Of a DNA stretch of 64,000 nt, positions 26,955 to 34,212 are shown piece by piece. Source of the DNA: CAZOWM01 sp964583615. Lineage in GTDB: Bacteria; Spirochaetota; B62-G9; DRHN01. The DNA is taken from assembly GCA_964583615.1 (NCBI GenBank), contig CAZOWM010000009.1, forward strand, positions 18,798-82,797, written 5' to 3'. A program made the translations under genes and the position numbers. The notes beneath the pieces were generated by a model that was given only the letters and a program-made list of their open reading frames with translations, made no database searches and was not told the DNA's origin. Position 1 is the first letter of the stretch. Each line of letters starts with the position of its first letter.

Positions 26955-28901
26955 ATGTCGACATTTGAAAAACTGCGTGAAGCGCTGCAGGACCTCACAT
27001 TTGAAACAGAAAGAGATACTACGGACACGGTTGAGGTCGAGGCATATTCCATCGAGCAAGGCCTGGAGAAAGCGAGTGATCTCCTGGGAGTGAACATCAG
27101 CGATCTTGAGTATGAAATCGTTGAACAGGGAAAAAAATCGCTTTTCAGTAAAAGACCCTACCGCCTGTCGGTCTCGGTAACCCCTGGGCAGAGCTTTCCC
27201 GGTGACGTATCAGTTCAGCTCCCGGAGGAGGCGTATTCGACAACAGTTTTAAAGAAGGACATCGACGGCATCTTCAGGATCAGGATTACCAGAATCGGCG
27301 TCATGCTCAAAGTCACTGCCCCGAAGGGAAGAGGACAGAAGGTGAAAGTGGAAGATGTGCTGTCCGCGCTTCGGGAAAGAGGGGTTTCTCAATTCGACAA
27401 ATCAAGGATTGCAGCGATCGTGCGTTCAGCGAATTCGGAATACACGAAAATCGGTGAGTACATTCCTGACGAACGAAGCGATGGACGGGTCGTCATCGAG
27501 GTATCCGAGGATGAGATGAAGGCATTCATGACGCTTATCCCTCCAAAACCTCGTGGCCGCGATCTCGATATGGACGATATCATAGAAGCCCTGCACGACA
27601 AAGGAGTTGTGGTTGGTATCAGGGAAGAGGTAATAAACCGTACGCTTGAAGATGAAGTCTATAACATCCTCACCCCTGTGGCGGAAGGGATCAGGCCCGT
27701 TCATGGTGATGATGCGAAAATCGTATACAATTTCAGGATCGAGAAAAAGGTGCAGCTCGAGGAGGATGAAAAGGGCCAGGTGAATTTCAAGGATCTCGAT
27801 CTCGTTGAGAATGTCGTTGCAGGCCAGCTTCTTGCCACAAAAGTCCAGGCGACGGAAGGAACTCCGGGAAGAACCATTACAAACAAGTTGCTCGACGCGA
27901 AACCGGGAAAGGATATTGACCTCGTACCGGGAAAGAACACCGAGCTCTCGCCTGACGGCATGAATATCATTGCGACCATTAACGGGCAGGTGATCTTTGC
28001 GAATGGAAAAGTCAATGTGGAGCCCATTTACGAAATCAAAGGTGACGTGGACATGCATACAGGAAACATCCTGTTTCTTGGAACGGTGATTGTTCGTGGA
28101 AGTGTGGAGGATGGGTTTTCCATAAAGGCAGCAGGAGACATAGAGATCAAGGGAAGTGTGGGAAAGTGTCTCCTTGATGCGGAAGGAGACGTGAACATCA
28201 AGCAGGGAGTGATGGGAAAGCTTGGAGGAACAATAAAAGCAGGCGGTTCGATCTGGTCAAAGTTTCTGGAGCAGGTGAATGTGTTTGCCGATAAGAACGT
28301 GTTCGTCCAGGACGGAATCATGCACTGCCAGGTGGACGCGACGGAGAAGGTCGTCTGCTTCGGAAAGCGGGCAACAATCGTGGGGGGGAGGATAAGAGCA
28401 GGGGAAATTGTCAATACAAAGACCCTGGGGTCCGTATCCTTTACGGAAACTATTGTGGAAGTCGGGGTGGACCCGAAATCCCGCCAGCGACTTCACGATC
28501 TGGACAAGGAGAAGACAAGCAGTGAAGAGATCCTGGAGAAACATAATGCGAATATCTCCACACTTCAAAATCAGAAAAAAATCAGAAGAGGCCTCCCGGA
28601 GGAAAAGCAGGAACTGCTCGAAAAGATGCTCGCGGCCCGCGAGGAGTTGACGATCCGCCTCAGTGAAATCAAGGAGGAGATGGAAGAACTCAAATCCTAT
28701 CTGAGACTGCTCAAAACAATAGGAAACGTTTCTGTGTCGAAAAATGTATATCCAGGGGTAAAAATCGGCATCAAGGACATCTATTACGACGTGGCCAATG
28801 AGTTCAAGTACGTGACGTTTGTGCTTGATAGCGGAAGAATCAGAATAAAGAAGTATGAAGATATCAATATCGAAGAAATCTTAGGAAAGAGGTTGCGGTA
28901 A
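26955..28901 (+). CDS. fapA: FapA/DUF342 protein with N-terminal Jag_N-like domain
   Basis: 648 residues. Residues about 30-75 (YSIEQGLEKASDLLGVNISD ... GKKSLF) look like the Jag_N/RNA-associated domain. The middle (about 250-500) is the FapA (DUF342) beta-helix region, with repeated short beta stretches such as GDIEIKGSVGKCLLDAEGDV, and the C-terminal part has a coiled coil (about 515-590). Such proteins often sit next to motility sigma genes; their molecular job is unclear. The ATG lies directly after the sigma28 TAA, so co-translation is likely. Confidence 0.85.
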   Translation: MSTFEKLREALQDLTFETERDTTDTVEVEAYSIEQGLEKASDLLGVNISDLEYEIVEQGKKSLFSKRPYRLSVSVTPGQSFPGDVSVQLPEEAYSTTVLKKDIDGIFRIRITRIGVMLKVTAPKGRGQKVKVEDVLSALRERGVSQFDKSRIAAIVRSANSEYTKIGEYIPDERSDGRVVIEVSEDEMKAFMTLIPPKPRGRDLDMDDIIEALHDKGVVVGIREEVINRTLEDEVYNILTPVAEGIRPVHGDDAKIVYNFRIEKKVQLEEDEKGQVNFKDLDLVENVVAGQLLATKVQATEGTPGRTITNKLLDAKPGKDIDLVPGKNTELSPDGMNIIATINGQVIFANGKVNVEPIYEIKGDVDMHTGNILFLGTVIVRGSVEDGFSIKAAGDIEIKGSVGKCLLDAEGDVNIKQGVMGKLGGTIKAGGSIWSKFLEQVNVFADKNVFVQDGIMHCQVDATEKVVCFGKRATIVGGRIRAGEIVNTKTLGSVSFTETIVEVGVDPKSRQRLHDLDKEKTSSEEILEKHNANISTLQNQKKIRRGLPEEKQELLEKMLAAREELTIRLSEIKEEMEELKSYLRLLKTIGNVSVSKNVYPGVKIGIKDIYYDVANEFKYVTFVLDSGRIRIKKYEDINIEEILGKRLR

Positions 28902-28902
28902 A

Positions 28903-29214
28903 GTGGCTATTCTCCCGATTGACCTGCAGGCAATCATACTGCGTATGGACAACCTGACACGGCTGCATCAGCAGGAGGGCGTGGTTGCCGCGCAGATGGT
29001 AAAGGCAGAGGAGCTCAGTGAACTCGCGCAACTCGAATCACACCGCGTGAATGAGGTGCGGCCCCATCCCGACGATAGCTCGAAGATCGAGGAGAGGGAG
29101 GCAAAATCGTCTTCCGGAAAACGGCGGCAGAAAAAAAGGGCCGGAAAAAATCCACAGAAACAGGATGAATTCGAAGAACCCTATAAAGGGACCATAATCG
29201 ATACAAAGCGATGA
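28903..29214 (+). CDS. Small hydrophilic protein of unknown function
   Basis: 103 residues starting at GTG 28903, one base after fapA. The first 45 residues could form a helix (DLQAIILRMDNLTRLHQQEG); the rest is Lys/Arg/Glu-rich and probably disordered. It is joined to its neighbours (the stop overlaps the next ATG as ATGA), which supports it being a real gene. No family recognised; a spirochaete motility accessory is a guess. Confidence 0.7.
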   Translation: MAILPIDLQAIILRMDNLTRLHQQEGVVAAQMVKAEELSELAQLESHRVNEVRPHPDDSSKIEEREAKSSSGKRRQKKRAGKNPQKQDEFEEPYKGTIIDTKR

Positions 29215-29663
29215 ATTACCTCTATATAACACTCATCAATCTGATCATAGTGTTTATCGTGTATGTCATCCTCAACAGCAAGATCAACAAAAACAGCACC
29301 TCCACGCTCCTGGAGCGGTATGCCCGGGACGTGGAGAGTCTCATCATTGAACTTAATCATGCGGTTGAAGAAGTGCTGAGCCTCTCAGAAGAGAGAACCG
29401 AAGAGCTGAAAAAGGTGATAAAGCAGGCGGAAAGGATACTCAAGAAGCCTGAAATAAGAAAGGCACTGGCGGATGGGGGCAAGAACGAACCGCCCGCTGC
29501 AGCGCCCAAAGAGGAGAGGCCGGTCAGAGTGGAGGAGAAGGTGAATCTTATTGAAAAGACACGCCACCTCCTTTCCATGGGTCATACAAAAGAGGAGATC
29601 GCAAAAATACTCAACATGAACCGTGCGGAAGTGGATTTTCTGCAATCTTTGCATAAAAAATAG
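29211..29663 (+). CDS. SwrB-like membrane protein
   Basis: 150 residues. One N-terminal transmembrane helix (about 5-23), a coiled coil (about 30-80), a Pro/Ala/Glu linker, and a C-terminal helix-turn-helix-like end (MGHTKEEIAKILNMNRAEVD). This is the architecture of SwrB (DUF6115), which in Bacillus is encoded at the end of the fla/che operon after sigD and activates the flagellar export apparatus. Location after the sigma gene is the same here. The assignment is by architecture and position, not close identity. Confidence 0.65.
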   Translation: MNYLYITLINLIIVFIVYVILNSKINKNSTSTLLERYARDVESLIIELNHAVEEVLSLSEERTEELKKVIKQAERILKKPEIRKALADGGKNEPPAAAPKEERPVRVEEKVNLIEKTRHLLSMGHTKEEIAKILNMNRAEVDFLQSLHKK

Positions 29664-29675
29664 GTTTGGAAAATA

Positions 29676-29709
29676 TTGACTAAATCATTTATTGTGTTAT
29701 TTTTATAAC
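29676..29709 (+). promoter_or_regulatory. Probable promoter region of tRNA-Leu
   Basis: TTGACT at 29676-29681 is a good -35. The downstream AT-rich stretch ends in TATAAC (29704-29709), ten bases before the tRNA. The 22-base spacing is too long for this exact pair, so one of the two boxes is probably not the one used. Confidence 0.4.
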
Positions 29710-29718
29710 TAAGAAATC

Positions 29719-29802
29719 GCCCGGGTGGTGGAATTGGTAGACACGCTAGCTTGAGGGGCTAGTGGCCGTATGGCTGTGCGAGTTCAAGTCTCGCCTCGGG
29801 CA
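29719..29802 (+). tRNA. tRNA-Leu (anticodon GAG)
   Basis: Acceptor arms GCCCGGG and CTCGGGC pair fully (one G-T), with discriminator A at 29802. The anticodon stem CTAGC/GCTAG encloses loop TTGAGGG, giving anticodon GAG. A long variable arm (GGCCGTATGGCT region) marks a class II tRNA, and the T-loop GTTCAAGTC is standard. CCA is not encoded; the genomic bases after the discriminator are CTA. Confidence 0.95.
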
Positions 29803-29885
29803 CTATTTTTTCCTTAATTTCGTAGAGTGTGCATTATTTTACAGGCACACACGACATTCGACAATCTTAACACACAAAACTTCTC

Positions 29886-29923
29886 AAATACCCCCGGTTT
29901 TCCTCCTTTCTCCGGGGGTATTT
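29886..29923. terminator. Perfect 12-base inverted repeat, likely bidirectional terminator
   Basis: AAATACCCCCGG and CCGGGGGTATTT flank a 14-base loop. The GC core with A/T ends gives an A-rich 5' side and T-rich 3' side, so it can act in both directions. It separates the tRNA-Leu from the ABC transporter operon. Confidence 0.7.
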
Positions 29924-29949
29924 CTCTATTTATTGCCTTATTTATTCCC

Positions 29950-29976
29950 TTGACATGAATTGATATCAAATATAAG
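29950..29976 (+). promoter_or_regulatory. Promoter of ABC transporter operon 1 with palindrome in the spacer
   Basis: A consensus -35 TTGACA (29950-29955) and TATAAG (29971-29976) with a 15-base spacer, slightly short. The perfect palindrome TTGATATCAA (29960-29969) lies between them, where a repressor could bind. GAGGAGG and the ATG of the binding protein follow. Confidence 0.55.
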
Positions 29977-30012
29977 CTTAACAAGATATTATTTGAGGAG
30001 GAGGTATGTATT

Positions 30013-30804
30013 ATGCTAAAAGGTGGTAAGGTTTCATTAATTGTAGTCATTGCAATTGTTGTGATTGCTATTGTATTGATTTTTACGGTTGTGCTGCCAA
30101 AAAAGCCCATTGTAGAAGAAGTGGCAGAAATCCCTACCATTGTCATCGCGACAGACGCGACATGGCCACCGATGGAGTACGTGGACGAAAGTACCAAGGA
30201 AATCGTCGGTTTTGACGTGGATTTGATGAAGGAGATCGCAAAGGCTGCGAACTTCACGGCAGAGTTCAAGAACACTGCGTGGGACGGAATCTTTGCGGGG
30301 CTTGCTGCAGACAAGTATGATGCAGTCATGTCGTCCGTGACCATTACAGAAGAACGAAAAAAGCAAATGGATTTTTCGAAACCCTACATCAACGCAGGTC
30401 AGATCCTGGTGGTCCCAAAATCAACCAAAGGTGTTTCTACACTCGAGGACATGAAGGGAAAAACGGTGGCTGCGCAGATCGGCACAACAGGATCTTTCGA
30501 AATCGAAAAGGTTGAAGGGGTCAAGATGAAGACCTACGACGAGATCGGGCTCGCATTCGAGGATCTCATCAACGGGAGGGTTGACGGTGTCGTAGCTGAT
30601 ACACCGGTTGCCGCCGATTTCGCTCTTCAGAATGAAAACTACAAGGAAAAATTGCAGATCGTGGGTGAGCCGTTCACAGAAGAGTACTACGGAATCGCGG
30701 TGAACAAGGGAAACACCGAAGTGCTCGAACTCATCAACAAGGGGCTTGATGAAGTGCTCGATACAGCCATATACGAAAAAATCGAAATAAAATGGCTCAG
30801 ATAA
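30013..30804 (+). CDS. Polar amino acid ABC transporter, substrate-binding protein
   Basis: 263 residues of the SBP_bac_3 family. An N-terminal membrane anchor (about residues 8-28) lacks a lipobox cysteine, so the protein is probably either released or held by this helix. The ligand-binding core begins at IVIATDATWPPMEYVD and includes IVGFDVDLMKEIAKAANF, WDGIFAGLAADKYDAVMSS and DFSKPY, typical of basic or polar amino-acid binders. The exact ligand cannot be told. A GC hairpin separates it from the permease gene. Confidence 0.88.
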   Translation: MLKGGKVSLIVVIAIVVIAIVLIFTVVLPKKPIVEEVAEIPTIVIATDATWPPMEYVDESTKEIVGFDVDLMKEIAKAANFTAEFKNTAWDGIFAGLAADKYDAVMSSVTITEERKKQMDFSKPYINAGQILVVPKSTKGVSTLEDMKGKTVAAQIGTTGSFEIEKVEGVKMKTYDEIGLAFEDLINGRVDGVVADTPVAADFALQNENYKEKLQIVGEPFTEEYYGIAVNKGNTEVLELINKGLDEVLDTAIYEKIEIKWLR

Positions 30805-30861
30805 GGGTTTTTGGAGAGAGAAAACCCCATCTGAGTCAATATGCGTGTTTATCACCGTGGG

Positions 30862-30885
30862 GAGCGGCCCGGATAGGGGCCGCTC
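30862..30885 (+). other. Strong stem-loop between binding-protein and permease genes
   Basis: GAGCGGCCC, loop GGATAG, GGGCCGCTC: a perfect nine-base GC stem with no T-run. In many ABC operons such a hairpin protects the upstream message, giving more binding protein than permease. That role is inferred here. Confidence 0.6.
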
Positions 30886-30906
30886 TCGCACTTACGGGAT
30901 TGAAAA

Positions 30907-31680
30907 ATGGCTGATAGAATTCCTACATCCGATGGAACGCTGATTCCTGAGAAGAAGGCGAGGGACATATTCTCAGCATGGAAGATCGCTTTTTTCGGTG
31001 CTATCGGATTGCTGATTTTTCTGCCGATCTACTCACCCGACCCATTTGCCCGGATTCTCCTCTTTCTTCCCGATGGTATACTGAGGACGTTTCAGGTTAC
31101 CGTCTTCTCAATACTCCTTGCCCTTGTCATCGGTCTCGTCGCAGGGCTCGGGAGAATTTCTCGCGTACGTATAGTGAACCGCATTGCAACGGTATATGTT
31201 GAGGTGATTCGCGGGATCCCGCTCCTCGTGCAGATCTTTTATATTTATTATGCGCTTGGAAGAATCGTGAAGATTCCTGATATCGCATCCGCAATCATTG
31301 CAATGGCCGTGTGCTACGGTGCCTATCTTGCCGAGATCATCCGCGCGGGGATTCAGTCGGTTCCGAAGGGGCAGATGGAAGCTGCACTGGCACTCGGGTT
31401 TTCCCGTAGAAAGGCGATGCAGCATATCATTCTTCCTCAGACGATAAAGATTACCCTTCCTCCGATCGGAAACGAGTTCATTGCGCTGCTCAAGGATTCA
31501 TCGCTCGTGTCGATTCTCGCTGTCTCCGATCTGCTGCGAAGGGGGAGGGAGTTTGCCTCGAGGACGTTCGAATATTTCGAGACGCTCACGATTGTTGCGC
31601 TCGTGTACCTCGTGCTTACGCTCTTTTTCTCATGGATCGTAGGAAAAATGGAGGAACGTTTAAGTAGAGATGTCAGATAA
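30907..31680 (+). CDS. Polar amino acid ABC transporter, permease
   Basis: 257 residues of the HisMQ/GltK permease family. An extra N-terminal helix (about 22-41) precedes the core of about five transmembrane segments; the EAA loop reads QMEAALALGFSRRKAMQHIILPQ. A single permease gene in the operon suggests a homodimer. Its last 11 bases overlap the ATPase gene. The Shine-Dalgarno is weak (GGGA). Confidence 0.92.
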   Translation: MADRIPTSDGTLIPEKKARDIFSAWKIAFFGAIGLLIFLPIYSPDPFARILLFLPDGILRTFQVTVFSILLALVIGLVAGLGRISRVRIVNRIATVYVEVIRGIPLLVQIFYIYYALGRIVKIPDIASAIIAMAVCYGAYLAEIIRAGIQSVPKGQMEAALALGFSRRKAMQHIILPQTIKITLPPIGNEFIALLKDSSLVSILAVSDLLRRGREFASRTFEYFETLTIVALVYLVLTLFFSWIVGKMEERLSRDVR

Positions 31681-32473
31681 CGCCAAGATACGAATCGAGA
31701 ACGCAACGAAGGTTTTCGACGTGTATATCCGTGAGGATGAAGAAAACGCAGGAAACAAGGGAAAAGTCCGCCATGTGAAAAAAACAAAGCTTTCCGCAGT
31801 GAAGGGTGTCACCCTCACGGTCCAGAAGGGCGAAGTGGTGCTCGTGATTGGACCTTCGGGAAGTGGCAAATCAACTCTCCTGCGCTGTATCAACAGGCTC
31901 GAGAACCTGACAAGCGGAACAATCTGGGTCGACGACATGTGCGTCACAGATCCAAAAGTAGATATCCGGAGGGTGAGAGAAGAGGTGGGCATGGTATTTC
32001 AGTCGTTCAACCTGTTTCCCCATGTAAATGCGCTCAGGAATATCGCACTCGCCCCTGTCGTGGTCAAGGGAGCGGAAAAAAAACTCGCAAATGAAAAGGC
32101 GCGAGAGCTTTTAAAGAGAGTCGGGCTCGCGGACAAGGAGAATTCCTACCCTGCACAGCTTTCCGGAGGGCAGCAGCAGCGTGTCGCGATTGCACGCGCG
32201 CTTGCGATGGACCCGCACGTGATGCTCTTCGACGAGCCCACATCCGCTCTCGATCCTGAAATGATTAAAGAGGTCCTTGATGTCATGCTGTCTTTAGCGG
32301 ATGAAGGAATGACGATGTTTGTCGTGTCACACGAGATGGGTTTTGCAAAGGCTGCGGCAAAGCGGGTGATATTTATGGATGACGGGGAAATCGTTGAGGA
32401 GGGGACTCCTGATAGTATCTTCAACAACCCCGCCAAGGAGAGGACCCAGAGATTCTTGAAGCATATATTGTGA
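31670..32473 (+). CDS. Polar amino acid ABC transporter, ATP-binding protein
   Basis: 267 residues. Walker A is GPSGSGKSTLLRC, the ABC signature LSGGQQQRVAIARALAM, Walker B VMLFDEPTSALDPEM and the switch histidine lies in VVSHEMGF. An insertion of about 25 charged residues (about 15-40) separates the first beta strand from the A-loop region, which GlnQ-type proteins normally lack. It overlaps the permease upstream and the small gene downstream, so the group is translated together. Confidence 0.95.
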   Translation: MSDNAKIRIENATKVFDVYIREDEENAGNKGKVRHVKKTKLSAVKGVTLTVQKGEVVLVIGPSGSGKSTLLRCINRLENLTSGTIWVDDMCVTDPKVDIRRVREEVGMVFQSFNLFPHVNALRNIALAPVVVKGAEKKLANEKARELLKRVGLADKENSYPAQLSGGQQQRVAIARALAMDPHVMLFDEPTSALDPEMIKEVLDVMLSLADEGMTMFVVSHEMGFAKAAAKRVIFMDDGEIVEEGTPDSIFNNPAKERTQRFLKHIL

Positions 32474-32724
32474 CGCAAAAAAAAGACGGTCTCATCGATA
32501 TTACCTCTGCACACGACGATGACCTGGTTTCCTGGGACCCGTACAATGAAACCGACGATGAGCAGAGCCGGAGTGAAACCTACGAAACCCTTTCCACGAT
32601 AAAGGTGAAGCTCGAGAAGGCCGGACTCGGGTTCAAAATGATTACCTGCGGGCTTCACGGGGACCCGGTGTTTCGAATCGGAGAGCTCGACATGCGGGTG
32701 AATAAAAAGCTTCTCGGACTGTAA
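32470..32724 (+). CDS. Small protein of unknown function linked to ABC transporter 1
   Basis: 84 residues, starting at a GTG that overlaps the ATPase stop by four bases (GTGA). The first half is acidic (Asp/Glu-rich), the second half mixed with LGFKMITCGLHGDPVFRIGE and a basic C-terminus. No transmembrane segment and no known family. The tight coupling suggests a role with the transporter or with the cupin that follows, but nothing in the sequence shows which. Confidence 0.65.
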   Translation: MTQKKDGLIDITSAHDDDLVSWDPYNETDDEQSRSETYETLSTIKVKLEKAGLGFKMITCGLHGDPVFRIGELDMRVNKKLLGL

Positions 32725-32754
32725 AAACTATCCATTTACACGAAGGAGTTACTC

Positions 32755-33129
32755 ATGCACAAGATCAATCTTGATGAAATACCGCAAAGCGGTATCAACA
32801 CGGTATACATGCAGGGAGTGTCGATTCGTTATCTCGTGGTCGAGGAGTTCGGGGCTCCCAATTTCGAGATGCGATATTTCGAGCTCGGGAAAGGAGCAAA
32901 AACTTCACATGATCAGCACCCCTATGAACATGAGGTTTTTGTGCTCAAAGGAAAGGGCAGGATGCTCATCGGGGACAAGGAATATCCCCTCCGTCCACAC
33001 GATGCCATTCTGGTTGAACCGAATGAAGTGCACAGGTTCTTTCAGGAAGGCGAGGAACCTTTCGGATTTCTCTGCATTGTTCCAAACGGGGTGAGCCAGA
33101 GCAAGAAAAAAGTCGACCTTTCCTACTGA
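32755..33129 (+). CDS. Cupin-domain protein
   Basis: 124 residues forming one conserved cupin barrel. Motif 1 is seen as HDQHPYEHEVFVLKGKG (two His, one Glu, then a His-Glu pair) and motif 2 as PNEVHRFF. These residues bind a divalent metal in the family. Substrate unknown. It follows the 84-residue gene by 30 bases with GAAGGAG upstream and is probably the last gene of the ABC operon. Confidence 0.88.
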   Translation: MHKINLDEIPQSGINTVYMQGVSIRYLVVEEFGAPNFEMRYFELGKGAKTSHDQHPYEHEVFVLKGKGRMLIGDKEYPLRPHDAILVEPNEVHRFFQEGEEPFGFLCIVPNGVSQSKKKVDLSY

Positions 33130-33178
33130 TGAACCATCACCGGCGGTTTACGGGAGTAAACGCAGGAAATAATCACAA

Positions 33179-33197
33179 GCGGTCATATTCTGACCGC
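33179..33197. terminator. Hairpin between convergent cupin and folD genes
   Basis: GCGGTCA, loop TATTC, TGACCGC: a perfect seven-base stem in the 105-base gap between two genes that point at each other. There is no clear T-run, so termination is likely from position only. A weaker GTTTAC/GTAAAC stem lies just upstream. Confidence 0.45.
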
Positions 33198-33234
33198 CTG
33201 TGTGTGCTGTACATCTTTGCAGATGCAGCGATGT

Positions 33235-34149
33235 CTACATGAGACCGTGTTGAACCTTTGCCGCCTTCACGGTGTTTTTCATGAGGGCCATGTTGGTGAT
33301 CGCTCCCACTCCACCCGGAACCGGTGTTATTTTCCCCGCCTTTTCCTTTACTGTATCAAAGTTCACGTCGCCCACCGTCCTGGTTTTTGGTTTTCCCTTA
33401 TCATTGAGCACGGGGTTCCCATTTTCATCGAGCACTTTCATCCTGTTGATTCCGACATCGATCACAAACGCGCCCTCTTTGATTAGCTCCGGCGTGATGA
33501 GGCCCGCCTTTCCTGCAGCGACAATGAGAATGTCCGCGCCTGTGGTGTGCTTAGCCAGGTTCCCCGCCATCGATGTGAAGATGTGGGTCGTTGAGGTCGT
33601 CGCGTTCCGGTTGAGGCAGAGAATGGAAATCGGTTTCCCGACGATATTGGAATGTCCTACAACAACGATTTCTGCCCCTTCGAAGTTAACATTTTCCCTG
33701 TCCATGATTTCTATACATGCAGACGGCGTTGCCGGGGCAAAGGTGATTTCACCGAGCGTGAGCTTTCCCATGTTATAGGGATGAAAGCAGTCCACGTCTT
33801 TGTTTACGTCAATGCTGTTGATGATTGCGTAGTCTGAAATATGCTCCGGAAACGGGCGAAGCGGAAGTATACCGCTTACTTTCTCGTTTTCATTCAAGTC
33901 CTTCACAACGCGCACCACACTTTCTTCGGTCGAATCGGCGGGAGGGTTTACGTTCACATATTCGACTCCCATCTCTTCACAGAACTTTTCCACCTGGTTT
34001 CTGTACATCTTTGCGCCAAAGTCATCTCCAACGAGAACGGTTGCGATTCCAACCACAATGCCCTTGCTCTTGAGCGCTTCGATTTCTTTTTTAAGCTCTT
34101 CCTTCATTTCATTTGCAATTGCCGTGCAGTCTATCACTTTTGCACTCAC
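33235..34149 (-). CDS. folD: FolD-family methylene-THF dehydrogenase, probably lacking cyclohydrolase activity
   Basis: 304 residues from a GTG at 34149 with GGGAGG upstream. The fold is FolD: VGDD near residue 41, the substrate tyrosine (Y49), KDVD (117-120), GHSNIVGKP and a C-terminal PGGVGAIT. The lysine four residues after this tyrosine (K56 in human, K54 in E. coli) is Val53, and the glutamine of the QLPLP segment (Q100 in human) is Ile94. Both are needed for the cyclohydrolase step, so only methylene-THF oxidation to methenyl-THF is expected. The Arg of the usual GRS cofactor motif is His, hinting at NAD use. fchA lies directly upstream. Confidence 0.9.
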   Translation of the reverse strand: MSAKVIDCTAIANEMKEELKKEIEALKSKGIVVGIATVLVGDDFGAKMYRNQVEKFCEEMGVEYVNVNPPADSTEESVVRVVKDLNENEKVSGILPLRPFPEHISDYAIINSIDVNKDVDCFHPYNMGKLTLGEITFAPATPSACIEIMDRENVNFEGAEIVVVGHSNIVGKPISILCLNRNATTSTTHIFTSMAGNLAKHTTGADILIVAAGKAGLITPELIKEGAFVIDVGINRMKVLDENGNPVLNDKGKPKTRTVGDVNFDTVKEKAGKITPVPGGVGAITNMALMKNTVKAAKVQHGLM

Positions 34150-34184
34150 AGTGTACCTCCCTCTTGTGTAATTTTGTCTTTGGT

Positions 34185-34212
34185 ACTGTACCATAGATAT
34201 CTAAATTGTCTA
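34185..34212 (-). promoter_or_regulatory. Possible promoter in front of folD
   Basis: On the minus strand TAGACA (34212-34207) and TACAGT (34190-34185) are 16 bases apart, in the fchA-folD gap. The spacer includes the palindrome TAGATATCTA. folD could be expressed from here as well as from the upstream genes. Confidence 0.35.

Noticed and set aside
33272..33778. Plus-strand frame of 168 codons opposite folD
   Set aside because: Antisense shadow of folD, which has clear motifs.
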